From positions 1 to 9,080 of the forward strand of contig CABUOE010000081.1 in assembly GCA_902493155.1 (NCBI GenBank): DNA of 9,080 nt, in the 5' to 3' direction. Positions 1 through 5,954 of this stretch are shown piece after piece. Position 1 is the stretch's first letter. Every line of letters starts with the position of its first letter. The DNA comes from an uncultured Eubacteriales bacterium (GTDB lineage: Bacteria > Bacillota > Clostridia > Oscillospirales > Ruminococcaceae). The translations under genes and the position numbers were made by a program. A model generated the notes under the pieces. The model saw only the letters and a program-made list of their open reading frames with translations. It did not search any database and was not told the DNA's origin.

Positions 1-1
1 C

Positions 2-454
2 CGCCCCGACGCCACTATGCTGGAAGTCATCGCGGCGGCCAAAGCGGCCTTCGCCCACGACTTTATCGTCGGCTTCCCGGAAGGATACGACACCATAGTG
101 GGTAACGGCGGCACTCAGCTGTCCGGAGGTGAAAAGCAGCGGATTTCCATTGCCCGGGCAATTCTGCAAAATCCCGCCATCCTCATTTTCGACGAGGCCA
201 CCGCAGCAATGGACACCCAGACCGAACGGAATATCCAAATGGCCATTGAGGAGCTGCGCCGGGGCAAAACCATCATTTCTATCGCCCACCGCCTCTCCAC
301 TTTGCGGGACGCCGACTTTCTGGCGGTCATCGAAGACGGAGAGCTTGCGGAAATCGGCACCCATCAGGAATTGATTCACCACAGGGGCGTTTATTTCAAG
401 CTCCACAACATCCAGATGGAGGCCCTGAAATTTATCAACGAAGACGCTTCGTAA
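2..454 (+). CDS. ABC exporter half-transporter, C-terminal ATPase end (5' truncated)
   Basis: This is the C-terminal 150 residues of an ATP-binding domain. The frame is open to the left window edge (RPDAT precedes the first visible Met), so the gene starts outside the window and its membrane domain and Walker A are not visible. Seen directly: signature LSGGEKQR (nt 119-142), Walker B ILIFDEA with catalytic Glu (Asp-Glu at nt 191-196), a D-loop AAMD in place of the more usual SxLD, and the H-loop His in IAHRLST (nt 287-289). These motifs and the closing GTHQELI segment are typical of exporter-type ABC proteins with fused membrane and ATPase domains. The fragment closely resembles the C-terminus of the ABC protein at 1031-3217. 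Two related ABC genes flanking one small gene suggest a heterodimeric transporter (inference). Both ATPase domains keep the catalytic residues visible here, so neither looks degenerate. A 6-bp hairpin spans the stop codon (446-460). Confidence 0.93.
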   Translation, partial: RPDATMLEVIAAAKAAFAHDFIVGFPEGYDTIVGNGGTQLSGGEKQRISIARAILQNPAILIFDEATAAMDTQTERNIQMAIEELRRGKTIISIAHRLSTLRDADFLAVIEDGELAEIGTHQELIHHRGVYFKLHNIQMEALKFINEDAS

Positions 455-492
455 CGAAGCTTTCTCATTCCTACCTCTCTTATCAAAACATC

Positions 493-500
493 AGAAAGGA
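493..500 (+). promoter_or_regulatory. Ribosome binding site of the DUF1854 gene
   Basis: AGAAAGGA lies 8 nt before the ATG at 509 and supports that start. The 54-nt gap after the upstream stop shows no convincing promoter, so co-transcription with the upstream ABC gene is likely. Confidence 0.7.
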
Positions 501-508
501 ATGGTTTC

Positions 509-994
509 ATGAACGATATTCATTTGCTGGACCCAGCGGAGCTCTTTTTCTCGCTGGATGAAAACGGCATTGTTTCCCTCCGTTATGAGGGAAACGACTA
601 TGCACCGGTACAGCTTATCCGGCTTTTTCCCTTTCGCGCCAAAGACGAATATATCGCCGTCCGGGTGGACAAAGAGGAAATCGGCATTATCGAGAAATTA
701 AGCTCCCTGCCGGCAGACCAGCAAAAATTACTAAACGACTATCTTAGCTATAAATACTTCATCCCGCAGATTCAAAAAGTCGATAAGGTAGAGGAAAAAC
801 TCGGCTATGTTTACATGGATATCCACACCCTCATGGGGGATAAGACTATCTGCATCGCCGACGCTTCCACCAATGTGCGTCAAATCAAGGAAGACTATAT
901 CACGATTATCGACGTGCAGGGCAACCGGTACTGTCTGAAAGGTCTGGAAGGTTTGGAAAAGAAAACCAGGCGGATCATCGAGCTCTACCTATAA
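509..994 (+). CDS. DUF1854 family protein, accessory to ABC transporter
   Basis: A 161-residue soluble protein with no signal peptide or membrane segment. From about residue 35 onward it matches what I recall of DUF1854: the LIRLFPF segment (36-42), a following beta-strand pair ending in EIGIIEKL (57-64), the YFIPQI motif (83-88), and a C-terminal GNRY (138-141) with a helix rich in charged residues (KKTRRIIELYL). Its molecular function is not established. In proteobacteria and cyanobacteria, DUF1854 genes lie beside ABC exporter genes and are annotated as associated with cyanophycin metabolism. Here the gene sits between two ABC half-transporter genes, 54 nt after one and 36 nt before the other, which matches that arrangement. 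It probably binds or regulates the transporter on the cytoplasmic side (inference). No cyanophycin synthetase or cyanophycinase is in the window, so the substrate remains open. Confidence 0.85.
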   Translation: MNDIHLLDPAELFFSLDENGIVSLRYEGNDYAPVQLIRLFPFRAKDEYIAVRVDKEEIGIIEKLSSLPADQQKLLNDYLSYKYFIPQIQKVDKVEEKLGYVYMDIHTLMGDKTICIADASTNVRQIKEDYITIIDVQGNRYCLKGLEGLEKKTRRIIELYL

Positions 995-1014
995 TCTCCC
1001 GGGATCGTCATAAA

Positions 1015-1023
1015 AAGGAGGTG
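1015..1023 (+). promoter_or_regulatory. Strong ribosome binding site of the second ABC gene
   Basis: AAGGAGGTG ends 7 nt before the ATG at 1031. The close match and good spacing favour this Met over the Met three codons later (nt 1040). Confidence 0.8.
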
Positions 1024-1030
1024 CAGTTTC

Positions 1031-3217
1031 ATGCACTTAATGTCCCCGAGCCATGAGAAAATGGAACAAATCTTGGGACAAACGCTGCAATACAGCCTGG
1101 ATTACAACTTAAACGCCCATGGCATGCCGACAAGCGGTTCTATAGCCATCTCCGACGAGGAACTAATTCTTTTCCGGGACGAAATCGCTGTCAAACGCAT
1201 CCCACTACAAAATATCAATGAGTTCAAAGTGGTGCAGATGGTAGGCAGCGGCGCACTGCAAATCGTATTAAAAGAAAAAACCGAACAGCTTTGCATCTTC
1301 ACCCAGGACCTGCTGCCCGTGTTTGCGGATCTGGCCAAAATGCTGGAATACCACAGGGAAACCGGCGTCTTCCCGGCTCCGGACGACGAAGAACCGGTGA
1401 AAACCTGTCCCAAATGCGGCCTCGTCATACCGGAACAAACCAATATCTGCTTCCACTGTGCCCCCAAGGGCAAATATCTCTGGCGGATCGTCAAACTATC
1501 TTTCCGATACAAAGCAACACTGCTTACTGCGTTGGCGGCGACTTTGATTATCCAGCTTCTCTGGGTGGTATTTACCTATATGAAGGGCCTGGTGGTAGAC
1601 AACTACGTCACTTCGGGCAGCCAGGATTTCACAGGGCTTCTCCTGATGATGGGCGGATATCTGCTCATTCCCCTTCTCCTCTTCGGCCTGGAATACATAA
1701 ACGAACGCTGTTCTTCCTACACCGCAGCCATGGTGGGCCGTGACCTGAGAGGGATACTCTTTGAACGAATCCAGAACCAGTCGATGAAAAACGCCCTCAA
1801 GCGCCCCACCGGTGAACAAATCAAGCGCATCGCCAACGACACCGAAAAAGTGCAGGACTTTGTTTCCTACCACGGCAAAGAAGCAGTGGTTCGGGTATTT
1901 TCCGTCTCGGTAATTTTAGCCGTCATGTTTTGGATGAACTGGAAGCTCACCTGCTGGATCGTTTTGCCCATCATCGCCGGATTCTTTTTCAGTAGGTTTA
2001 TCTTTAAACGGATGAACCACCCTTTCCGTATCAACTGGAAATTGTTCAGTAAGATGGAATCGGTACTCTACGACATCCTGAGCGGCATTATGGCAGTCAA
2101 GGTATTCGGATCCGAGAAACGGGAAATCAAGCATTATTCAGGCTGCTCGGAAAAATTCGCCCACAGTATGTATGTGGCAAATTTTTACTGGTTCGTCATG
2201 TTTCCCGTCTCCACCTTTGTGGTGACGCTGGGCGAATACTTCTACCTTTATTTCGGAGGGAACGATGTGCTGAGCGGCGTGCTGTCCTTTGGTAAAATGG
2301 TCACCTTCCTCTCATGCATCGGACTTCTGTACGCCCCGTTAAACTGGCTGATGCAGCTTCCCCGACAGCTTGCCCAGACCGCGATCAGTGCCGGAAAAAT
2401 CTTTGAGATCATCGATGAAAAAGAGGATGTCCTAGACCGGGAAAATGCCATTGACAAGGAAATCGAAGGTAATGTGGCCTTTGAGCATGTCCACTTCGGC
2501 TACAAGGTCTATAATCCCGTTCTCAAAGACATTAACTTTTCGGTTAGAAAAGGGGAAATGATCGGGATTGTAGGTCCTTCCGGCGTGGGAAAATCCACTA
2601 TGATCAACTTAATTATGCGGCTCTACGACGTGAGCAACGGTCAGATTCTCATTGACGGCACCGACATTCGGGACATCTCTCAGCACTCACTGAGAAGCCA
2701 AATCGGCGTCGTGCTGCAGGAAACTTATCTCTTTGACGGCACCGTCTGGGACAATCTCATCTACGCCAAGCCGGACGCCACCATGGAAGAGGTCGTACAG
2801 GCGGCTAAAATCGCCAACGCCCACGATTTCATCTGCAAGATGCCCGACGGTTATCAGGAGTACATCGGCAGCCGGGGCTACAAACTCTCCGGAGGTGAAA
2901 AACAGCGCATCGCCATCGCCAGAGCCATTCTACGGGACCCAAAAATCCTGATACTCGACGAAGCTACGGCATCTTTGGACACTGAAACCGAGAAGATGAT
3001 CCAAGAAGCCCTCAAAAACCTGACCCGTGACCGCACCACCTTTGCCATCGCTCATCGTCTGTCTACCCTCAGGAATGCCGACCGTCTCATCGTTCTCGAC
3101 GGAGGGCGCATTGTCGAGATGGGTACCCACGAGGAGCTTTTGCGGCATAAATCGGTATACTACAACCTGGTTATGGCTCAGCGGCAGACTTCTAAGCTCA
3201 GCAATGAGTCCGCCTAA
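1031..3217 (+). CDS. ABC exporter half-transporter with PH-like and zinc-ribbon N-terminal extension
   Basis: A 728-residue fused membrane/ATPase protein, about 130-150 residues longer than a standard half-transporter. Residues 1-115 are predicted soluble and beta-rich (SGSIAISDEELILFRD, then ALQIVLKEKTEQLCIFTQ), resembling a bacterial PH-like fold. Residues 126-143 form a zinc ribbon: C126, C129, C140, C143. The membrane domain follows from about 160 to 440, with six likely helices, the first at about 162-184. The ATPase domain has Walker A GPSGVGKST (515-523), a Q-loop in VVLQETYLF, signature LSGGEKQR (619-626), Walker B ILILDEA with D643/E644, and H675 in IAHRLST. All catalytic residues are present. 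It follows the DUF1854 gene by 36 nt and resembles the truncated ABC protein at the window start, so a heterodimeric exporter is likely. Similar long ABC proteins accompany DUF1854 in cyanophycin-linked loci elsewhere. Substrate and transport direction cannot be read from the sequence. Confidence 0.93.
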   Translation: MHLMSPSHEKMEQILGQTLQYSLDYNLNAHGMPTSGSIAISDEELILFRDEIAVKRIPLQNINEFKVVQMVGSGALQIVLKEKTEQLCIFTQDLLPVFADLAKMLEYHRETGVFPAPDDEEPVKTCPKCGLVIPEQTNICFHCAPKGKYLWRIVKLSFRYKATLLTALAATLIIQLLWVVFTYMKGLVVDNYVTSGSQDFTGLLLMMGGYLLIPLLLFGLEYINERCSSYTAAMVGRDLRGILFERIQNQSMKNALKRPTGEQIKRIANDTEKVQDFVSYHGKEAVVRVFSVSVILAVMFWMNWKLTCWIVLPIIAGFFFSRFIFKRMNHPFRINWKLFSKMESVLYDILSGIMAVKVFGSEKREIKHYSGCSEKFAHSMYVANFYWFVMFPVSTFVVTLGEYFYLYFGGNDVLSGVLSFGKMVTFLSCIGLLYAPLNWLMQLPRQLAQTAISAGKIFEIIDEKEDVLDRENAIDKEIEGNVAFEHVHFGYKVYNPVLKDINFSVRKGEMIGIVGPSGVGKSTMINLIMRLYDVSNGQILIDGTDIRDISQHSLRSQIGVVLQETYLFDGTVWDNLIYAKPDATMEEVVQAAKIANAHDFICKMPDGYQEYIGSRGYKLSGGEKQRIAIARAILRDPKILILDEATASLDTETEKMIQEALKNLTRDRTTFAIAHRLSTLRNADRLIVLDGGRIVEMGTHEELLRHKSVYYNLVMAQRQTSKLSNESA

Positions 3218-3225
3218 CCCCATTG

Positions 3226-3258
3226 AATATACATATTTATTGCATATAATTGTATATT
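3226..3258. repeat. AT-rich inverted repeat downstream of ABC operon
   Basis: AATATACA (3226-3233) and TGTATATT (3251-3258) are perfect inverted copies separated by 17 nt. Within the spacer, TATAAT (3245-3250) sits 16 nt after TTGAAT (3223-3228), which reads like a promoter. In such AT-rich DNA this may be chance. It could be an operator, part of a 3' processing signal, or nothing. Confidence 0.4.
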
Positions 3259-3265
3259 ATTGAAT

Positions 3266-3316
3266 AATTGTCTGATATTATGCATAATAATCGTATAATA
3301 TCAGACAATTTTCTTT
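3266..3316 (+). terminator. Probable terminator of the DUF1854/ABC operon
   Basis: A perfect 15-bp inverted repeat, AATTGTCTGATATTA (3266-3280) and TAATATCAGACAATT (3296-3310), with a T-rich tail (TTTTCTTT). The stem can extend inward by about three pairs including one G-U. It begins 48 nt after the ABC stop codon. The stem is AT-rich, which is weaker than a usual terminator. A dyad operator for the amino acid operon downstream is the alternative. Confidence 0.6.
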
Positions 3317-3386
3317 GTCACAGACCACTCATCCTGTCTATTTTGCATAAACTTTCGCATAATCTGCATTTTATTAACTTTTTCCC

Positions 3387-3415
3387 TTGCAATTGTAAAA
3401 TCCCTGTGGTAAAGT
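3387..3415 (+). promoter_or_regulatory. Sigma-A-type promoter of the amino acid uptake operon
   Basis: TTGCAA (3387-3392) is followed after 17 nt by TAAAGT (3410-3415), with an upstream TG (3407-3408) forming an extended -10. AT-rich DNA lies upstream. Transcription would begin near 3422, giving an untranslated leader of about 60 nt. This placement supports translation of the binding protein from 3484, not from further upstream. Confidence 0.65.
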
Positions 3416-3437
3416 ATTGGTATCAACAAAACAAAAA

Positions 3438-3459
3438 CAGCTTCTCCTTTAGGAAGCTG
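3438..3459 (+). promoter_or_regulatory. Small leader hairpin before the binding-protein gene
   Basis: CAGCTTC (3438-3444) pairs with GAAGCTG (3453-3459) around an 8-nt loop. It lies just after the predicted transcription start and ends 7 nt before the ribosome binding site AGAAAGG (3467-3473). It has no T-tail, so it is not a terminator. It may stabilise the 5' end of the mRNA (inference). Confidence 0.4.
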
Positions 3460-3483
3460 CTAAGACAGAAAGGTTGTTTTATT

Positions 3484-4329
3484 ATGAAACTCAAAAAAAT
3501 TCTCTGTTTGGCTTTAGCTGCCATGACAGCTCTTGCAATGACTTCCTGCGGAAATAACGGCGGTTCTTCCAGTGATACCAGCACAGATGGAAGCGGCTCT
3601 GATTCCAGCTCTTCTGATTCCGCAACCACTGACGGCAAAACCTCGGTTGACATTGTCAAAGAACAGGGTTACATCGTCATGTCCACCAACGCGGAGTTTG
3701 AGCCCTTCGAATACATGGAAGGCCAGGAATTCAAAGGCATCGATATCGAGATTTCTCAGAAAATCGCCGACAAACTGGGCGTAGAGCTGAAAATCAACAA
3801 CACCTCTTTCGATTCTCTTCCCATGGAGCTTCAGAGCGGCAAATGTAACTTCGTTGCAGCCGGTATGAGCTACACCGAAGACAAAGCGAAGAACATCGAT
3901 TTCTCTGATCCGTATTTCAACGCTTCCCAGTCCATCATCGTCATGAAGGACAGCGACATCAAAGGTCCCGATGATTTGAATGGCAAAAAAATCGGCGTAC
4001 AGCTGGGCACCACCGGTGACACCTACTGCACCGAAAACGTAGAAGGCGCGGAAGTTTCCCGCTTAAACAAAGGCGTTGACGCAGTTTCCGACCTGATCCG
4101 GGGCAGCCTGGACGCTGTTGTTATCGACGATTTCCCCGCTCAGAAACTGGTCGCCAACAATGCAGACAAAGTTGTCAAGTTGGAAGATGCCCTCACCGTT
4201 GAAGAGTACTGTCTGGCAGTTCCCAAAGGGGACAAAGCGATGCTTGACGTGGTCAACTCGGTTATTAAAGAATTGAAGGAAAGCGGCGAGTTGGATCAAA
4301 TTTGCAGCAAATACATCGACGCTGAATAA
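3484..4329 (+). CDS. Polar amino acid ABC transporter, substrate-binding lipoprotein
   Basis: A 281-residue extracytoplasmic binding protein (SBP_bac_3 family) that captures an amino acid for the permease and ATPase encoded next. Residues 1-21 are a lipoprotein signal peptide (KLKK, a hydrophobic core, then MTSC) with the lipidated Cys at 22. Residues 23-52 form a flexible Gly/Ser/Asp linker. The binding domain runs from about 58 to 281, with the family signature GIDIEISQKIADKL (85-98), the DFSDPYF segment (139-145), LGTTGD (174-179), and the ligand-binding Asp in AVVIDD (211-216). The position that usually holds the carboxylate-binding Arg in this family (TxxR) appears to be Lys134 (TEDKAK). 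The start at 3484 is preferred because it gives the signal peptide, has AGAAAGG 10 nt upstream, and lies after the promoter. The ligand could be basic, polar or sulfur-containing; the sequence does not settle it. Confidence 0.95.
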   Translation: MKLKKILCLALAAMTALAMTSCGNNGGSSSDTSTDGSGSDSSSSDSATTDGKTSVDIVKEQGYIVMSTNAEFEPFEYMEGQEFKGIDIEISQKIADKLGVELKINNTSFDSLPMELQSGKCNFVAAGMSYTEDKAKNIDFSDPYFNASQSIIVMKDSDIKGPDDLNGKKIGVQLGTTGDTYCTENVEGAEVSRLNKGVDAVSDLIRGSLDAVVIDDFPAQKLVANNADKVVKLEDALTVEEYCLAVPKGDKAMLDVVNSVIKELKESGELDQICSKYIDAE

Positions 4330-4355
4330 AATCCGTCCATTGAATGAATCATTTG

Positions 4356-4396
4356 ATGGGGATGCAGACGATCTGCATCCCCATACTTTTGTTTTT
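4356..4396 (+). terminator. Intra-operon terminator/attenuator between binding protein and permease
   Basis: ATGGGGATGCAGA (4356-4368) pairs perfectly with TCTGCATCCCCAT (4372-4384) around a 3-nt loop, followed by ACTTTTGTTTTT. This has the form of a strong intrinsic terminator. It begins 26 nt after the binding-protein stop codon and precedes the permease gene, with no clear promoter in between. Partial read-through would make the binding protein more abundant than the membrane complex, as is common for such operons. It also protects the upstream mRNA 3' end. Confidence 0.85.
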
Positions 4397-4477
4397 CCCG
4401 CTCAAAAATAGGGATCCGTAGCAAAGAATCAGAACGATCCCACAAAATATCTGCTTCGGAAAGGGATGAAAGAAAAA

Positions 4478-5167
4478 ATGAGTTTATGGGAACAGATTCA
4501 GCAAAACCTCATTGAAGGCGACCGGTATATGTACATCGTCAAGGGCTTGGGACTGACGCTGGAAATCACTGTATTTGCCGCCATTATCGGCTTGGTCATC
4601 GGCGTCCTTCTTGCACTGATCAAAGTGGCGGCTCCGGACAGCAAAAAGATGAAACCTCTCGGTTGGTTCGCCAGCCTTTATCTGACAGTAGTCCGTGGAA
4701 CCCCAATGGTAGTTCAGCTCTTCATTATGTACTACATCGTCATTACAGCCCCTCAGGTATCCAAGGTAATCGTCGCCATTGTGGCCTTCGGTATAAACTC
4801 CGGTGCTTATGTGGCGGAAATCGTCCGTGCTGGCATCATGTCGGTGGACAGAGGGCAGATGGAAGCCGGGCGTTCTCTGGGCCTCAGCAAAAAAACAACC
4901 ATGGTTAAAATCATCCTGCCCCAAGCGTTTAAAAACATTCTTCCCGCTTTGGGCAACGAATTCATCACCCTCATCAAGGAAACTTCTGTCGCCGGCTTCA
5001 TCGGCATTCAGGATCTTTCCAAAGCGGGCGACGTCATCCGCAGCCAGACCCAGTCGCCTTACATTCCACTGTTGATGGTTGCCGCTATTTATCTGGTGAT
5101 CGTCATTGGATTGACGACCCTTCTGGGCAGATTGGAAAGGAGGCTGCGTAAGAGTGATATCCGTTAA
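4478..5167 (+). CDS. Polar amino acid ABC transporter, permease
   Basis: A 229-residue integral membrane protein of the His/Glu/Gln/Arg permease family (BPD_transp_1), forming the translocation pore. Visible features are an amphipathic N-terminus, a first hydrophobic segment at about 22-50, the RGTP motif (73-76) typical of amino acid permeases, further membrane segments near 77-91, 95-115 and 197-216, and the cytoplasmic EAA loop (129-148, EAGRSLGLSKK then IILP), which docks onto the ATPase. Only one permease gene is present, so it probably works as a homodimer. An in-frame ATG at 4466 exists, but GGAAAGGG (4458-4465) touches it directly. That site lies 12 nt before the ATG at 4478, so 4478 is preferred with moderate certainty. 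The gene overlaps the ATPase start by 14 nt, which suggests translational coupling. Expression depends on read-through of the preceding hairpin. Confidence 0.93.
   Translation: MSLWEQIQQNLIEGDRYMYIVKGLGLTLEITVFAAIIGLVIGVLLALIKVAAPDSKKMKPLGWFASLYLTVVRGTPMVVQLFIMYYIVITAPQVSKVIVAIVAFGINSGAYVAEIVRAGIMSVDRGQMEAGRSLGLSKKTTMVKIILPQAFKNILPALGNEFITLIKETSVAGFIGIQDLSKAGDVIRSQTQSPYIPLLMVAAIYLVIVIGLTTLLGRLERRLRKSDIR
5136..5143 (+). promoter_or_regulatory. Ribosome binding site selecting a GTG start for the ATPase
   Basis: AAAGGAGG lies inside the end of the permease gene, 10 nt before GTG 5154. It supports that GTG, with a 14-nt overlap of the two genes. Confidence 0.75.
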
Positions 5168-5888
5168 AGATTTGAAAAAGAGTTTTCACACCCAAAACGG
5201 AGAAATCCAGGTGCTCAACGGCATTAACCAGACCATCGAAAAAGGAGAAAAGGTTGTTATCATCGGTCCTTCCGGTTCGGGCAAAAGCACCTTTCTCCGC
5301 TGCTTGAACCTGCTGGAGCAGCCTACCTCTGGCGAAGTTTGGTTTGAGGGAACCCTCATTAACGACCCCAAATGCAACGTCAACGCTCTCCGGCAGAAAA
5401 TGGGGATGGTGTTCCAGCATTTTAACCTGTTTCCTCATCTAACGGTGCTGGAAAACATTATGCTGGCCCCGGTTCAGCTAAAGCTCCAATCCAAGGAGAA
5501 GGCACGGGAAAACGCTATGAGGCTGCTGGAGCGCATCGGCCTTTCCGATAAAGCGGACGTTTACCCCGCCACCATCTCCGGCGGACAGAAACAACGTATT
5601 GCCATCGTCCGCGCCCTTGCCATGAACCCCGACGTCATGCTCTTCGATGAGCCCACCTCCGCCTTGGACCCCGAAATGGTCGGCGAAGTGCTGGAACTGA
5701 TGAAAGAACTGGCCGACGACGGCATGACCATGGTGGTCGTCACTCACGAAATGGGCTTTGCCAAAGAAGTGGGCACCCGTGTGCTTTTCATGGACGGGGG
5801 CCTGGTACTGGAAGAGGCTCCCCCGGCAGAATTTTTTGCCAATCCCCAAAATCAGCGCACCAAGGATTTCCTTTCCAAAGTTCTTTAA
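5154..5888 (+). CDS. Polar amino acid ABC transporter, ATP-binding protein
   Basis: A 244-residue ATPase that drives uptake, of normal length for GlnQ/HisP-type proteins. Motifs in order: Walker A GPSGSGKST (38-46), Q-loop Q88 in VFQHFNLFPH, signature ISGGQKQR (141-148), Walker B VMLFDEP (161-167) with D165/E166, D-loop SALD (169-172), and H-loop H198 in VVTHEM. The FNLFPHLT and DPEMVGEVL segments are characteristic of polar amino acid importers. The signature starts with Ile in place of the common Leu, and IVRAL replaces IARAL; both are conservative. Translation starts at GTG 5154 from AAAGGAGG within the permease gene. It is the last gene of the operon. Ligand specificity is set by the binding protein, so symbols such as glnQ would overstate what is known. 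Confidence 0.96.
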   Translation: MISVKDLKKSFHTQNGEIQVLNGINQTIEKGEKVVIIGPSGSGKSTFLRCLNLLEQPTSGEVWFEGTLINDPKCNVNALRQKMGMVFQHFNLFPHLTVLENIMLAPVQLKLQSKEKARENAMRLLERIGLSDKADVYPATISGGQKQRIAIVRALAMNPDVMLFDEPTSALDPEMVGEVLELMKELADDGMTMVVVTHEMGFAKEVGTRVLFMDGGLVLEEAPPAEFFANPQNQRTKDFLSKVL

Positions 5889-5896
5889 AACAGAGA

Positions 5897-5941
5897 AACC
5901 CCGTATCAACAGCTTATTGTTGTTGATACGGGGTTATTTTA
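5897..5941. terminator. Bidirectional terminator between convergent operons
   Basis: AACCCCGTATCAACA (5897-5911) and TGTTGATACGGGGTT (5921-5935) form a perfect 15-bp stem with a 9-nt loop, starting 8 nt after the ATPase stop. The + strand continues ATTTTAT. Read on the - strand the hairpin is followed by TTTCTCTGTTTT. It can therefore end both the uptake operon and the minus-strand acetyltransferase unit, whose stop is at 5955. Confidence 0.88.
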
Positions 5942-5954
5942 TACAAATAGTTTA

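Noticed and set aside
446..460. Hairpin over the first ABC stop codon as a terminator
   Set aside because: The stem is only 6 bp with a 3-nt loop, and the following TTTCTC is a poor T-run; the next gene follows closely and has no promoter of its own.
3268..3483. In-frame N-terminal extension of the amino acid binding protein, giving a 353-residue protein
   Set aside because: It would begin inside the 15-bp inverted repeat, run through the predicted promoter, and bury the lipoprotein signal peptide. The start at 3484 has a ribosome binding site and a proper signal sequence.
3416..3483. T-box or other amino acid riboswitch in the leader of the uptake operon
   Set aside because: The leader is only about 60 nt with one 7-bp hairpin and no T-box sequence or following terminator, so it is too short for these classes.
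4411..4441. GGGATC/GATCCC inverted repeat before the permease gene as an operator
   Set aside because: The arms are 6 bp (8 with a bulge) and 19 nt apart, which can occur by chance. It is mentioned only alongside the attenuator.
5478..5909. A 143-codon minus-strand reading frame antisense to the ATPase gene
   Set aside because: The plus strand encodes the well-conserved ATPase motifs here, and the antisense frame also runs through the terminator stem.
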